Assembly: GCA_019058365.1 (NCBI GenBank)
Contig: JAHPZE010000022.1
Coordinates: 1 to 64,000, forward strand
Reading direction: 5' to 3'
Length of the DNA stretch: 64,000 bases
Source of the DNA: Promethearchaeota archaeon
GTDB lineage: Archaea > Asgardarchaeota > Lokiarchaeia > Sigyniarchaeales > SOKP01
In this document: positions 27,701 through 42,700 of the stretch, one piece after another
Layout: each line of letters begins with the position of its first letter
Numbering within the stretch: the stretch's first letter is position 1
The notes under the pieces: generated by a model
Database searches by the model: none
What the model saw: only the letters and a program-made list of their open reading frames with translations
What the model was told of the DNA's origin: nothing
Made by a program: the position numbers and the translations under genes

Positions 27701-30700
27701 TTCAGGATTCTCAAGGAAACGATATTCCCATTGATATAGTTCCTATTAGTTCACTGGGACTATTTGAATATGAAGAAACATTAAAAATTGGAAGCTCCCT
27801 CTCGATACCTCTTGGCGGAGGAACTCGACTCGTTCACCTAGCACTAAGTTACCTTCCTACCTCATTATATAATAAATCAGCCGATCAATTAATAGATATT
27901 ACGGGTAAATATGAAGGAGAAAATGGCAATAAAATATATCCATATGTGGAGAGTAATAAATGGACAAAACCATTTACAGTTGTTACTGTCCCCGATAAAG
28001 CAAAACTTATCATGGTTGATGATATTACTCAGGATGCAGTTATTCAGCAAGAATTTGATGGAGAACGAGATTATATTTTCAATTATAATCCGATGGAAGC
28101 GTTAGAAGAAGGCGAAGAATATACTAAAGTAATGATTGATGTACTTACCAAAGAAAATTATACTTTCACCTTCCAGCATCTTAGTTATGAAGATGAGCTC
28201 GGTTCCCAAAAACCGATAAACAACAGTATAGTATGGCTCCACGTAGGTCTTATGCCTAAATCTGAGACCAAGTTCATAAATGATCGCACAATTATTGAAG
28301 AATATGGGATGCCCATGTATTTTGAATCATTGGGAACTCATCCTATAACTTTTGCAGGTCCAGGAACAAGTTCATTAGGGGCAAATAAAATGTTTGGAAG
28401 AGCCCTTATTTATGAATCGGGTAATCAATATTCAAATTATAGTGCCTATGGTCCGTTTATTTGGACATACGGAATAACTGATGAGTCGGGATGTGTCTCG
28501 TTTGAAGTAAATCTTGATCATGATTTTATCTCTGATTTCCTTGAAATTTGGGGCTCTATGGAAGGGTTCAATTCAGTGGAAGATATCGTATTATATATAA
28601 GAGCTTTCACCATAAGCGATTTCATATGGGATGACATGGCAATCGACTCTCCCGATCAATACCTCTGTTCAAAAGACGGGACGGTATTTGATGGAACCTC
28701 AAATATTGAAAATTATGACTTCACTCCATCAAAACTTCGAGATAACACCTATGTTGAAGGTCTTATACGCTTCCATAAGAATTATATAGCGGTAGGCTCA
28801 AATGATCACTACACATATAATTTGCCAGATCCAGATGACCCAATCGTTAACAAATTCGAAGATCTTACAGTGCATATTTATGCCACCAGAGCGAATCCTT
28901 TCCCTGACGGAACGATTCACACACTTGAATCCATCACCAAAGACTATTCAAATACAGAATTAGAGCCAACCGATGAATCAATTTTTGAAGATAACTATCG
29001 ATATTATGCCAATATTGAATTTATTAATCCTTCAGGCAATGTTGTAGAAACTCTCTATAAAGAAATTCACGAGGCGGATAATAGCGGGTACTTCACCATC
29101 GATAATGAAACAATGGCAGATATTGTTTTCAATTTAGGACCCGGTATTTCTAGCTTGAGAATTACTGTTGATGAAACAGAATATTATCGTGAATCGGCAC
29201 CCGTAATGGTACCCATCGAGATTTTGCCACCCTATTATACCACATTCGGTAAGAAAAACGTTGAGATTGATTTAATCGATCCGTTTATTAATGCCTATGG
29301 AAATGCGTTTGACCCCGATTATATGCCTTTTGAAAGTAATTATCCTCATTTGATTGGAACGTTATGGGTAGAACCATTCTTTAACGCCACTGGTGCAGAA
29401 AAATCAATTCAAGATTATGTGGAAATTAATTTAATATGTACTATTATCGGAGATGAAGGAGAGCAAGATCCATTCCCCTTACGTGAAGGAATTATGCTTC
29501 GCCCCGGCAACCATGATGGTCTTATGAAGTTCGATATCGGTTTGGGTCCTGAAGACGCATGGCTACTTGGTGATCATTGCAAGCTCAACTTATCATTCGA
29601 TATTTCTTATAATGCATATAAAATCTATGAAGATGATCGGGATGTTATTATCTACCTTCTCGATTTGCGTTTGGAAGAGAATCCTTCCAGCAGCACCCCT
29701 GCAACAAATTGGTCATTATATTATGATACTTTAGATTTTGATCAGGAATTAATCACAATTTCAGAAAAGCCTGATACGATAGATGATACGAAAACAGGAG
29801 CCGTTTCATTAGGAGGTGTGGTAAATGAAGAAACATATGGTATCGAGGTTGAATTTACTTATGATCCTGAAACTTCCCTCTATTCCATTGATAATTCGAG
29901 TGAATTATATTACTTATTAGATCTCTATTCTATTGAACCCCTTGAAATTCGAAATGAATCAGGCGAATTAGTAGCCGATTGGGAGCAAGCATATCAAAGC
30001 TCTCCTCATAAGAAGGAGCAAGCAATAGTTCGACTGGGAGAAAATGCAAATATTCAGGATTCTACATCTTTTACCGTAATTTATCGATTTTACTTCGATT
30101 TTGATGGATATTATGCTCAAATTACTTTGGGTCCAAATGAAGGAAATCATATTAATATGAGTTGGATTGAGATTGAGTTAGCTGACGGCTTTTTGCCTGA
30201 AAGTGAGGATAGCACATCCTTTATGTTTACCAGATTCAACCAAACTTGTGTTGGTGATGATGAAACTACTGAATTTTATTTAGATTATACTAAAGAGGAT
30301 GCCGAAAAATCTGATTTTATAATATATAATTATAAAGAATTGGATGCATTAGATACAGAGCAGAATGACGATTCAGTTAGTCTATCTATTGAAGGTAATT
30401 GTTTAGAAATTTCATTTGATGAGCCTATAGGTTCCGATGTGAAATTTGCTGTAGAGTACGGCGTAAAATCTCAATATTTATTAGGATATGGATTCCAAAA
30501 GTTTAATGAAACCTATAGTGATTCTGTACGATTGTTATCTAAAGATTCTAATGAAGACATGATTAAGGAGAGTGGAGAAACTCTCGAAGCGTATAACGTT
30601 GAAGATCCTTCCTTGTATATTGGTTTAGATAATTCCCTTGACGAGACCATTTTAGAGCTGTATAATATGCCCCTGCTTTATGGCCCAGAAATTAACTGCA

Positions 30701-33700
30701 CCTTTATTTTAGATTCCATAGTAGTTGATTGGATTAAAAGCTTTAAAGCACAAGATAATAATACCTTAACTATTGACTTTTATTTTGTAGCAGGTGGCGG
30801 GTACGGTTCTTATTATATGGATTCGGTTGACCTTTCTCTTGATTGGTATACCATAAAAGATGATTTAGTGTCAGGGTCATATATACTTCAATACAGTAAA
30901 GATCTTCAAGGTATTTATGATACGTATGGAGCAAGCTCACTTGATATTTATATCAGTATTTCTCAACAAGGTACTAGCGCTAACTTTATTCCCTACATCA
31001 TTCTTGAACAATTTGATTACCTCTGTGATGATCATTATGTGGAAATGTATGCTCGAATGCCGGTAAACGAAGATGAAATCCTTGATGTTGATGCAGTTAT
31101 CAACACCCCTCATTATTATCAGATTTTATCCCGACCATTCTTAGATTGCGCCTATGGAGAATCTGATTTTGATTTAATTGACGGTTCAGAAGTTACAGTT
31201 GGAATTGATGGGTTAATGTATTCAAGCTTAGTCGCATTAGATGGAACACGAGGAGATTATAACTTCACTTATTTAGGTACCCAAGAAACTCTTCCAGTGA
31301 ATTCAGAAAATTATTATATGATTCCTAATCTAGCACTTTTTACTGATGCATATAATACTGATGAGGTCATCTATCAAGACGGTTTTGTAAACCTTTATTA
31401 TGGAAGTGGTACTGATGTTCGAGGAGAATATGATTACAATAAAAGGATTTACATGGATTATTCTGGTGCTGGAGTGGATGATTATGAGTCGTATCTTAAC
31501 AATGGAGCCCCGACATCATGGGAAGCCACCTTTAATATAACCGATCAATTTTTAACCACTCAGGAAATTTCAGTCTCAGGTACAGTTCTATACCATCAAT
31601 TATTCGATTTAGGCTCCGATATTATAGATAATAGTGAATTAATTGAGATTTTACCTGATATTGAAGGGATGTTTTTCGGAATTGAACTTCCTACTGATGT
31701 AAGCATCGCGCATATTAGAACCATCGGAACTCCATACGAGTACGATTTAAGCGCTCAAGGATTTCCAATAGATCCCAATGATTATGACCAAGGTACTTAC
31801 TGTAAATTTGATGATGGTAAATCTTACACCATGAATTTTGATACGCGGGCAGAACATAGTATTATGAACTCTACCATATTTTATTCGCTTGAATTTGCGT
31901 CTAACGGCAGCAAGTATATCGTGTTTTACAAAAATTATACCACCGTACAATCCTATGCAATAGATAACTTTATTATGGTAGATTACTGGGCATATTATAC
32001 TTTTACTCAAGGGTTTGATTATAATATTGTGGAAGATCCTATCGATCCTTTTGTGTCTACGATTGTGTGGGAATTTACCGTAGATTCTATCGATTCATAT
32101 TCAATACATCCTGACTTTGCTTTCAATAGTTCCTCTTTTACCATTGATTATTCTTCGTTAGAATGGAATTTAGCAGATAATCGAAATGGGTATATCAAGG
32201 ATGGAAATGATCAGTTTACATTCCAACCTGAGATTACCACCAATATTTCGGTAGTGTACTATGGAGATGATAATGAATCATTTTCACTATTAAATATCGT
32301 TCCTGATAACCAATTCAACGACTCCCAGATATTCAAAGAAGTATATGTACAATTCTGGGATGGAGAAGACTTATCATCAGTAGATATATTCCGCATACCA
32401 GATGACATTATTATACATGACTACATATATCAAGATGTAAGCACCAGTTTCTATTATTGGATAAATTTCACTAAATGTGAGCAACGCGTACAAGATTTCT
32501 ATCCAAATTATACACTTGTACCCGATTCATATGCATTTGTTGAAATTCAATTTATTTCAGATCAATTAAAATATCCATTGACTCATACTCCATTTAATTA
32601 TGAAATGGTGCAAAGTCAACACACAACATATCATATTACGCTAAATATCGAAGGAAAAGATCCGATCTATAGTTATGAATCAGAATTTGAAAAATATGTG
32701 CTAAAAATCGAAAATAATTATATCTATTTCAACGATAAACTATACGGAGAAGAGGGTTATATCTCCAATAAAACGCAAATCTCTCTTTCCTATAAGTTTA
32801 AACTTCAGCCAGGTCTTTTAGACCAAGAACATTTCTTTATGGTGATATACCCTTGGACTAACGTATTTGATACCACAATAGATATAGATGACCCCGACTA
32901 TTATCGTGAAAAATACAGAAAACTTTCAGGAGGGTCAATTATTTCACCATTTGAATATTCTCTTTCCATTAATGATACTTATTCGCTCTATTTAAGCTAC
33001 CGTTTGAACTTAAGAGAATCTTATGACGTGAAATGTGAGATCGACTATGCTTCTGGAGAGTTGGACTTTTCCTACTTGCAAAATGGGCTTGATACTTATA
33101 TTAAAGAGTATGTGAATGATGAGGAAGCTGCAGTACGGGTGTATTATTTCGATACTGATGGAACCAAGAGACCCTTACAACAATGGCATTATACCGTAGA
33201 TCCCGTAGAGCATAAAGTAATTTTAAAAGATAATGGAAATATTATAACCACTCCAAATGAAATTTCAGAATTTTATATTACTATTATTCCTGAATCCCGT
33301 GATTATACTCTTGCTACGTATGAATATACTTATAATCCTTCCTTGAATATGTCAGATACACTTGCATTAACTCATTGGGAAGTCACCAATGGAGAACAAT
33401 TTGACGTGATCCCCAATTTCAATGCTCTGTATTATGTAAATGAACAAGAAAGCACGTTTACTCGTAGTTTATGCTATGCAACTCAAATATCCTCTTTCTT
33501 AGAGATTGGCGAAGAATTAGTATTTAATATAATCGATGAATTGCCAGAGGATGTAGTTGCTGATATTGCTTCGGGAGACTATGGCAGCCTATTCATTAAT
33601 ACAATTATGGATAATTATGAAGCGTTAGACACGCTCGTTGTTGAATTACATAGCTCATCAGCAAAGATAGGTGAACAAATATTCTCAAGAGAAGAATTAC

Positions 33701-36700
33701 TTGCGTGTGATTTCAAGCTCCAGATTGATCTTGCTGGTGCGAACGCCTTACACCATTTAATATTCAAGCCCGAATTCAGAACTGATAACGAGTATAGCGA
33801 TGATAATGTCGTCGGTATACCTTATTTTGAATTTATAGAGTGGGATGAGGCGCTTACCACCACTGATGAGGATGGAAATCTTGTAATGATGCATATTCTT
33901 GAAAAAGATCTTTTCACCAAAGATAGTCCTCTAGAAATTGCTTATATGTTTAATGATAAACTACAATGGCTAAAATTACCCGAAGATATAGCATTCAATT
34001 GGGAAATTGAAGTAGATGCTTTCAAGAGAAATATCTCTTATCTGTTGCTTCCGAGTGCGTATATAAATCCCGATGATAGTTCTGAAGTAACTTCCTTTGA
34101 AGATGGCGACTTGATTATTCTACGATATAATACACCTGTAGATAAAGCCATCCAAATTGGAGTTGAAAAAATGTATTTGAATAAGAAGCCCGCTAATCCA
34201 TCCCTTCCTTTTGCCGAAGTTATGCTTATAAACACGAATAATTCCATTGATTACAGCACATTTTCAGATCCTTACAGTTATACTTTACCCTTAAATCTTA
34301 CGCCATTCAATACGGAATATTTAGGCACTTACATGGATATTTTAGTTGATATTAACTTAACAACTCTGGAAGAATTTGCAGAAAACGGGTATCTTGACTT
34401 CTCTCATTTAGTGGTTTCTGTTCCAGACCCCGCCTATGAACTCACCTTACATGAAATTGCGATAGTACAAGAATATCAAGACGGCTTAGAGTATTCTGAA
34501 GAATTTTATAGTAGAATATGGCAATTTACAGAACGAGACAACTTTACCTCGACCGATGATCCTGAACATGACCAATATCACTTTACCTACAACAAAACTC
34601 CCCTCTACTATAACGATCCAGACAATGGTAAATGGCTCGAATATCTAAAGATCTATGATGAGAATTACAATTATTATTCCGCAGGTCTTTCCGGTGATGA
34701 GTATCAACTTTTATGGGATCCCGATTCTGGAAACTTCACATGGAATAAAGGTTTTGGTGTGTTCCAAGATTACTGGGGTATGCAAATTGAGCTTCCCGCG
34801 ATGATAGAACCTAATACCACCCTTTATTTCGAATATTGCTATAATGAGTCTTGGAATTCGCCAATTGTGATGCAATATGAAAATATTCTTTTTGAATCCA
34901 TTGATTTGGTCTATAATTGGGATTATTTGCTTACGCCCCGATATGAAATGTGGTATGGAGAAATTTATGATAATACCAATAACGGTTATGATTATGAAGT
35001 AGAACAGTATTATTCCGAAGCATTTTCGGTATATGATGATTCTTCAATCTATTCATATACATTTGAAGCAGATTACAACTTTACTACCGATTTCCTTAAT
35101 ATGTCTTTGTTTAAAGTTATCGGAGTCTATGCCAACTTTACGGAAACCGAGCTTGTAGATGATAATACTAACTATGATATTGATTTTGATATTGACAACA
35201 AAGAAATAACTATTTCGGACCTTATTTCTGGTGATGGCCTTCTCAATCAATTTGATCTGATTACTGTTATTGTAAACTTCACTTCAGGTCCAATTTCCCA
35301 GAGAACCGTTATAACCTTTTCAAATACTTTTAATGAAACCTATCTTTCTGATATTGAATCATCGTTTTATGATTATATTAGCTGCTCTTTTGATTATTCA
35401 GTCAATCAACCATCCTTTCTATTTGCAGAATCCGCTTATCACATAATTTCCGATTCTACCTCATTTATTCCGATTAATTATTCCAAAAATACGGATTTAA
35501 GCTTTGATTTCGGGATTGAAGATTATGATACAAATACCATCTATGAAAAATTTGAAATTCACGAAGACAAATATAATACGATCTATGTAGCTGATTTAGA
35601 TTTTGATGGTGAAGTGGACTATAAACAGGAAATTGATATAGATAAGAATGATAGAATAGACATCACACGCTACGGGATCGATGATCCCGAAAATCCGGGA
35701 GAAATTATTTGGTATCGTATAATACAAGATTTTGAGACTGAAGAAAAAATAATTAATAAACAGCAAGATGAAGAATTAAGAACTAATTGGTTCAAAATAG
35801 CAGATCTTGGAGTCTGGGCACAGCGTTCTGTACAAGAACAATCAAGTACCGTTCAGTTTACAGACACTAAATTCTACAGTGTAAAATTAGATGTTGATCT
35901 CGATGGCTATGCTGATAGCCAGATGACCTATCACCGAGTTACAGATACAGTTATTCATGAAAATATAGTAAATGAATGGACGGCGATAGTTAGTGCTGAA
36001 GCAGATGAATATATGACTATATATATAACTGCAGAAATAATTAACCATCTAACGATAGAATTAATTGAATCATTTGATTATGAAGTATTAAAACAATATT
36101 TAGATTATTCCCAATTTTTAGTTCTAAAAGGCTCCTATACCAAATTTAGAGAAACTTCTATTCTTTCTCACACAGAACAGACCATTCAAGAAGTACTTAC
36201 ATATATAGATTGGGAAGAAGGAGAAGTCACGAGTACTCGATCCTATGTAAATATGTTTTCAGAAGGACTTTCAGAGCTCTCATATAGAAACTTAAAGTCA
36301 GATGTATTTAGCACATTGTCAGTATATAATGAAGACACAGACCAAACACAAGAAATTAGCGGACTTCCTTTTTTCATCGCAAATTTCTCCCAGATCGATT
36401 GGCATACCGAAGTATGGGGTCCTGATGCTGTACCAATACAATTTGATACTCTTTATAGTAGCTATGGTGAAGATGAGAATACAGTTAAAAACTATTATGA
36501 AGGTACCTATTGTATAAACTTTCGCAATCGTTTTAGTCTTTATCACGACTATCAAAAAGATCTTTCTGATGATGTTATAGGCTCAACATTATTTAATGTG
36601 GAAGGTATTTTCATAACTCCCGTAGATGGGAAAGTGTATTTTACATCAACGAAAGCTGCATATCAATCTTCTGACCGTACAATGGCTAAAACTTACGGAC

Positions 36701-39700
36701 ATTATCTTTATTATGACAGCGACAAAAATGGCTTCTACGAAACCGTTTATGTATTAGCTCCTGATGAAGATGAGGATGGAGTATATGATGTTATTTCAAT
36801 TATCTATAATTATGACGGAGACCATGCAATTACGCCATATGAGATAATTAGCACCGAAGAATCATTTACTGGTAATTATATTTCCCGAAAAGTTCTTGGA
36901 ATAGATTTTCACGGTATAATAATTAATGAATTTGGAGGGTCAGTTAATAATCTTAAGGATTGGTTAGATGAGTGGTACGGAGAAATCCATGATGGGTTTA
37001 TTACCAAAGATAATGTGTTTGAGATTTATAAGCTTTTGCCGATAGAAAACGTTAATGAGTTCGCTCCTGCGTTATTTTACGAGGCATATTTAGGAGCTTA
37101 TGGTGATGCATGGAATATGTATCAAGACCAGCTTTGGGATGACGTATGGGAACAAGTTGGAATGATGGCCACTGCGGGATATATATCAGGAGGGGCCTCT
37201 ATAGCGTTAATAGCACTTGGGGCTTCAAATCCAGTGACTGCTCTCATCGGAGGTCTTATTTTCGCCGTTATATACTGCAGTTTAACATTGAGTTCTCAAG
37301 ATGCAAAGCGTCGAGAGCAGCAGAATAAAGTTTCCGCGCAAACCTATTATTCACTTGATTCGGACAATAATCAGCCAACTAATATAAACCAGAAACAATT
37401 GAACGGAGGCACTTGGGAGCATTATTCCGAGCATCCCAGTCCGAAATATATGCCCATATCTACAGGTGAAATAAACCCTCAATATGACGCAAAAGCAATT
37501 GTAACACCACCTGACAGCCTCAGAATCACTGGACGCATGGGCGATTCCAATTTTACGTTCTTCGGTATTGAAGAAAAAGAACTAAACTGGTGGGATAAGT
37601 TTTGGATGAATGTATTTGAGGCTTTAGCTGGAGGTGGCGACGCAATGGCACCAGGTTCTGGTATTAATTTCCCTGAATTTACTGATGCGGAGGAGGAAAA
37701 CATTAGAGATATGCTAAGAGCTGCTTCACATGCCTATACAAATCTGGACTACTTACTTATAACAAGCGAATTGCCATCATATAATATCATTGAATATTAT
37801 GAGTTCGATCATGGAACGGAAGATTATCGCACTATTGCATATGATAATTATAAAAGTAATACGTTAGGATTTTTAGAGCAAACCATGATTCCCGCTTCAA
37901 ATGGAAAGTATAATGCAATAAGACCGATGTGTATTAATGGTCGCCCCGCATACATGTATATTAACAGCAATGATGAGTTCAATCAGCGTATCCAACCACT
38001 TTCACCGTTATATCAACCCGTTGTCATTAGTAATGAGCGATATGGAGTGCTTTTTCCAGACGATACCATCCCAGACTCTACGATTTCAGTTGATATCCAA
38101 AGCGGATTGTTAAACGATTCCTATACTTCAGGTATTGACTCTAATAATCTTACAATTTATGAATATAAGCGAGGGTATAAAGCAAAAATTCCACTCTATA
38201 GCGATGAATTTAACTATCCAATTAGTTTGATCACGGTTGAAGTTATTACTTCAGGTGTAAGTTCAGGTCTATTATCCAGTACTTATTTTGCCACCTATGT
38301 TTCGGAAATCGAGCTTACGTCCAGTCAATATACTCTCGAAGGAGGTAATTTATACTTTTGCGAAACTTTTGATGAGATTATTCTTTCAGCTTTTAATTTT
38401 AAAGTATTGCAAGACGAGTTTCTAGAATTAACTCAGAATTGGGAGGAAGGGACCCTCTTTTATAAAGTTCATATCCACATTCCGCAAGTGATTGCAGATA
38501 CATCTACGACCGCAGGAGTTATCGATACGATATCCAGTGATGCTGGCAGAAGTGCGTTAGCTCAGACCACTCAGTATTTAATTAGTGATTTCTTTAACGT
38601 ATTCACCTTAGCAAAATCATTTGCCGAAGGTGAAGCACAAAAAGATTATACCGTACAAGTTACAGCAATTTCCACCCTGATATCTTCTTTAGCCCTTCTG
38701 CCCGTTGTTTTCGCCTCCGCTGGAGTATCGGGTTTTATTAAAGGTGCGGTTGGCAGGACTATAGGAACAACTGTAGCAAAATATGTTGCGTCGTTGCCAG
38801 TTCAGGTACTACAAGAAGTATATGAAGAGCTTTATATTGACTCATTTATAGAAGAAACATTACAGCATTTGGGCGACTCTACCGGTATCTGGGGCGTTAT
38901 TGTCACTTCATTACGGGAAGCTATACTCGGGCCAGCAGCCGAATTCCTAGGAAGCCTCAGAGGATCTTCAAACGTAGATGTAAATACCCAGATGACCGCT
39001 CAAGAAGTTCAATTACAACAAACAAGTAATATCTTACAATCATTTTTATGGACTGGTCATCATGTTATGCAAGAGGCAACATTAGATAATGCCATCTCTT
39101 CGGACGTATCAACTGAAGCTCAATTATTAAGTAATAATATAAATAAGATTCAAGCCCAACTTGCAGAACTGGGACTTACTCGACAGAAGAATAAAATAAA
39201 GGCAAAATCTATATTCGGCACGGAATTCATAATTCAAGGAATCTTCTCCCTTCCTGGACTCTTCTTTGGCGGGTTCAATTTAGGCGCGATGGGAACGCTT
39301 CTTGACCTGTCAATCGATTATATGTTTGATGTCCAATTATCTCGCCACATGATCGACAATAAAATCCAAGCGGTAACTCAAACGAAGCACAGATTAGACC
39401 TTGAAGCAAAGTATTTAGGATTAGTACGCGATGCACAAACCGTTTCTAATATCCCTCAAGTCAAGTTCGTACTTGCCATGGCACAAGGGATTGCCACCAT
39501 CAACCCAAGCCAATACAGCGCCTCCGAATTCCAAACTCAAGTACAACTGCAAATAAATCAACTCGATGCATTCGGCACAATTATAAGGTCTGTGAAAGAG
39601 AAACAGCAAAAAATCAAAGAAAGGCAGAATCAATTGGAGGTTCTAGGTAGTTCTAAAGAAAATGTCGAGAGTATAGAGCAGAAATTTCAGAATAATCCTA

Positions 39701-42700
39701 ATCCGATACAGCTACATCTCAATCTCGAATTTCTGCCTGGAATGATTGCGTTTGAGCCTCACAGGCAAGCTCTTCGCGTCTGGAGTGAGGAAAATCCAGA
39801 AGGCATCAACCTTAACCCCCCTTCCGATTTAACACTTCCCGAATTTGAGCTCTACATAAAGAATAAATTAGGATTAGATCGAAGCCAAGAAGTTTTTCTT
39901 GCGTTAACCCTAGTTGATGAGAGTACCAATGAGATAATCCAAATCAGAGTTGATGAGAAGATTGGTGATTTAGAGATTGACGATCAAACCACCATTGGTG
40001 AGATTTCCAATGCTATGAATGGATATAATTTATATATAATGCCTCTGACTGCGGGCGCTTGGGGTGGTATTAATTATGATCCAAATTATATTGTACCTAT
40101 TTATGATTGGTTGTTTGAACCCCCTTCTGTAAAGATTATAAGAGAAAAGATGGGAACACTATTTGATTCTGAAATTATATCCAAATATTTTAGTGATCCT
40201 GTATTACAAGAGCAACTTATAAACATATATTACCAAGTTATCACCCCTACAGCTAGAGCTTATTTGGATAAGATTTCTACAGGAACAGTAGGATCCGTTT
40301 TTGGAGCCAATTCTATATTTAGTGGGAAAAATTCGTTTGAATGGATTTCCAGAACTGCAGAATTTTATTATTTGTTACAGTTAGAAAATTCTCCTCAATA
40401 TAAAAATATGAATCTAAAACTAAAGAATGCAAAAATTAAAGAATTCAAAGCATATATCAGTGAAATAATCGAATTTGTATTGAAGCCTCGATTCGAGAAC
40501 ACATTTGATGATGCTAATAAAGGCTTAGATTTTATTAAATCTTTATTAGAAGAGAGTGCCCGATATGCAATTATGGAAATGATTTTGTTACAAATTACAG
40601 ATGGAGGTAAAACTAAATTAGAAGGATCTGAGTTAGCTTCCAAATTAGAAAACTTTTTAGCTAGTTATGACAAGAATAAGTTCATTAAAGAGTTTAATAA
40701 AAAAGGTACTAAATTTGTGCAACTCCGTTTCATGGAGAGCATGCTTACAGGTGAGTGGGATACACAGATGCGCTTTGATTACACTCCATATGAAATTGGC
40801 TGGTACCGTGAGACTTTTTCATTTATGTTCCTTATTAGTGATTCTCTTATTAAATTGTTTTTTGATGATGAGTTTGACTTAATGGCGGGGTATGATAGTA
40901 GTGCAGATAAGCATACAAGAATTCAATTTTATCAGACAATTTCGTATAATCCAAAATATGTTCACAAAGATTTTAAAGATTTTATTGATACCGATCTTGA
41001 AGCCGTTTATAAAAAGTTAAATAATGGGTTAGCTGAAACTTTTGGAAATTTAAAGAAGCAGAATTTCAGAATCACTGACCTCTTCCAGATGTATATTAAG
41101 GGACTAGCATATATCAATTATGCCATCAAGAATTCTAGGACCTCTGATAACGAACTAATGCTTAATAATATCGCAATGGATACTTTAAGCACTATTTTTG
41201 GTGCGTTCTTTAAAAAAATATCTGATAAAGGTACAGCAGCTGAGATTGAGAAACAAATAGAAGTATTAGTAGTTGCTAGTAAGGTTGGAGAGATTGCTCC
41301 TATTGGTAAGATTATTAATACTATAGTAGAGACGCATAAATTAAGTCAGCTCCATCAAGCGGGAAAAGAAGATGGTTTTTGGGTAGAGGGTGAAGGAACA
41401 GGTAAAGGTCCTGACCAAATGGAATTCTATATTACTATAGCAGATAAAATAAATGAGAAGTTAAAATCAGAGTCTATTGATAGATCCGATATTAATAAAG
41501 TTGTAAAGAAAATTCAATCTTATTTAAAAGATGTGGATTTCAAAGATGAAATTAAAGATATAGCTAAAGATATTTTAGGAGCAGCCTATAAAGATATGGC
41601 GGTCAGTGAGATTTATAATATTGTTAATAAAGAGTTCATAGGGGGTAATCTGAAGAGAATACTTAAACAAGATGATCAGGGTAACTATCAACTTGAGTGG
41701 GATATAACAATAAATGTATATAAACGTACTGATATTGATATTGACGAGGCAAAATTAGCGAATTCAGGACTTTTCTTTGTTATAAAAGATAGAAGTGGAA
41801 AATTAGCTAAGATGACTTATTCCCAAGTTAAGCAAATGTATCCTAAATTTGATTTTAAACAAGCATGGATAGCCGTAAAGGATAGGAATAGTGGCAATGG
41901 ATTAATGTCAGCAACAGAGAAGATCAATGATTTACCAGATTCATTGGAGAATGATATTTCAGATAAGTTTGGGGATATTGAAGGAGTCTATATAACAGAC
42001 CATAGTGGAAAACTCTTACTCGGAAGGATATTTCTTGACAAAGATTTCTATGAATTTGCTGTTATGGAGGATGCAGAGATTTCTCAGCTCTTAAGAGAAA
42101 GTATAGAGCATATTAAGAATTATGATTTCCCCGGCGCTGATAGGATCAATGAATTTTTCCATCTTACATATTTACGTTCGATTTCTTGGAAGACGGGAGG
42201 GAGAATTAGCTCAATTATTCAAGATGTTGATTCAGCAATCATCCCTACAGGACCTCATAAATCAATTTTTTCCATAGAGAGAGCAGCAGTTATTCTAGGG
42301 AAAGAACATGTGATACTCAATCCAGACCGAAATAAAATTACTGAATTGAAAGGGGAATTATCTGCATTATTGAATGTTATTAATCAACTAGGTGGACTGT
42401 ATACTTCCCACGAATTATATAAAGAGAGTGAAATAACTCCTAAGATATTTCCAACTAAAGATTTTGCCAATTTACATTCAAAAGAGAAGATATTTGGAAT
42501 TAATGAATTTAGAACAATGTTAGAAAAAGTGGTGCCAAAGCAAGGAGGGTGGCTGCACAATAAAGATCCTTCCAACCCGTTACTTTCAGATTATTGGTAT
42601 GAACATCTTGCACGATTTTCTGAATATTCTTATAATAATAAGCTAACAAAGGAACAATTTTATAAGAATTGGCTTTTAATAATTCAGAATGATTTAGAGA

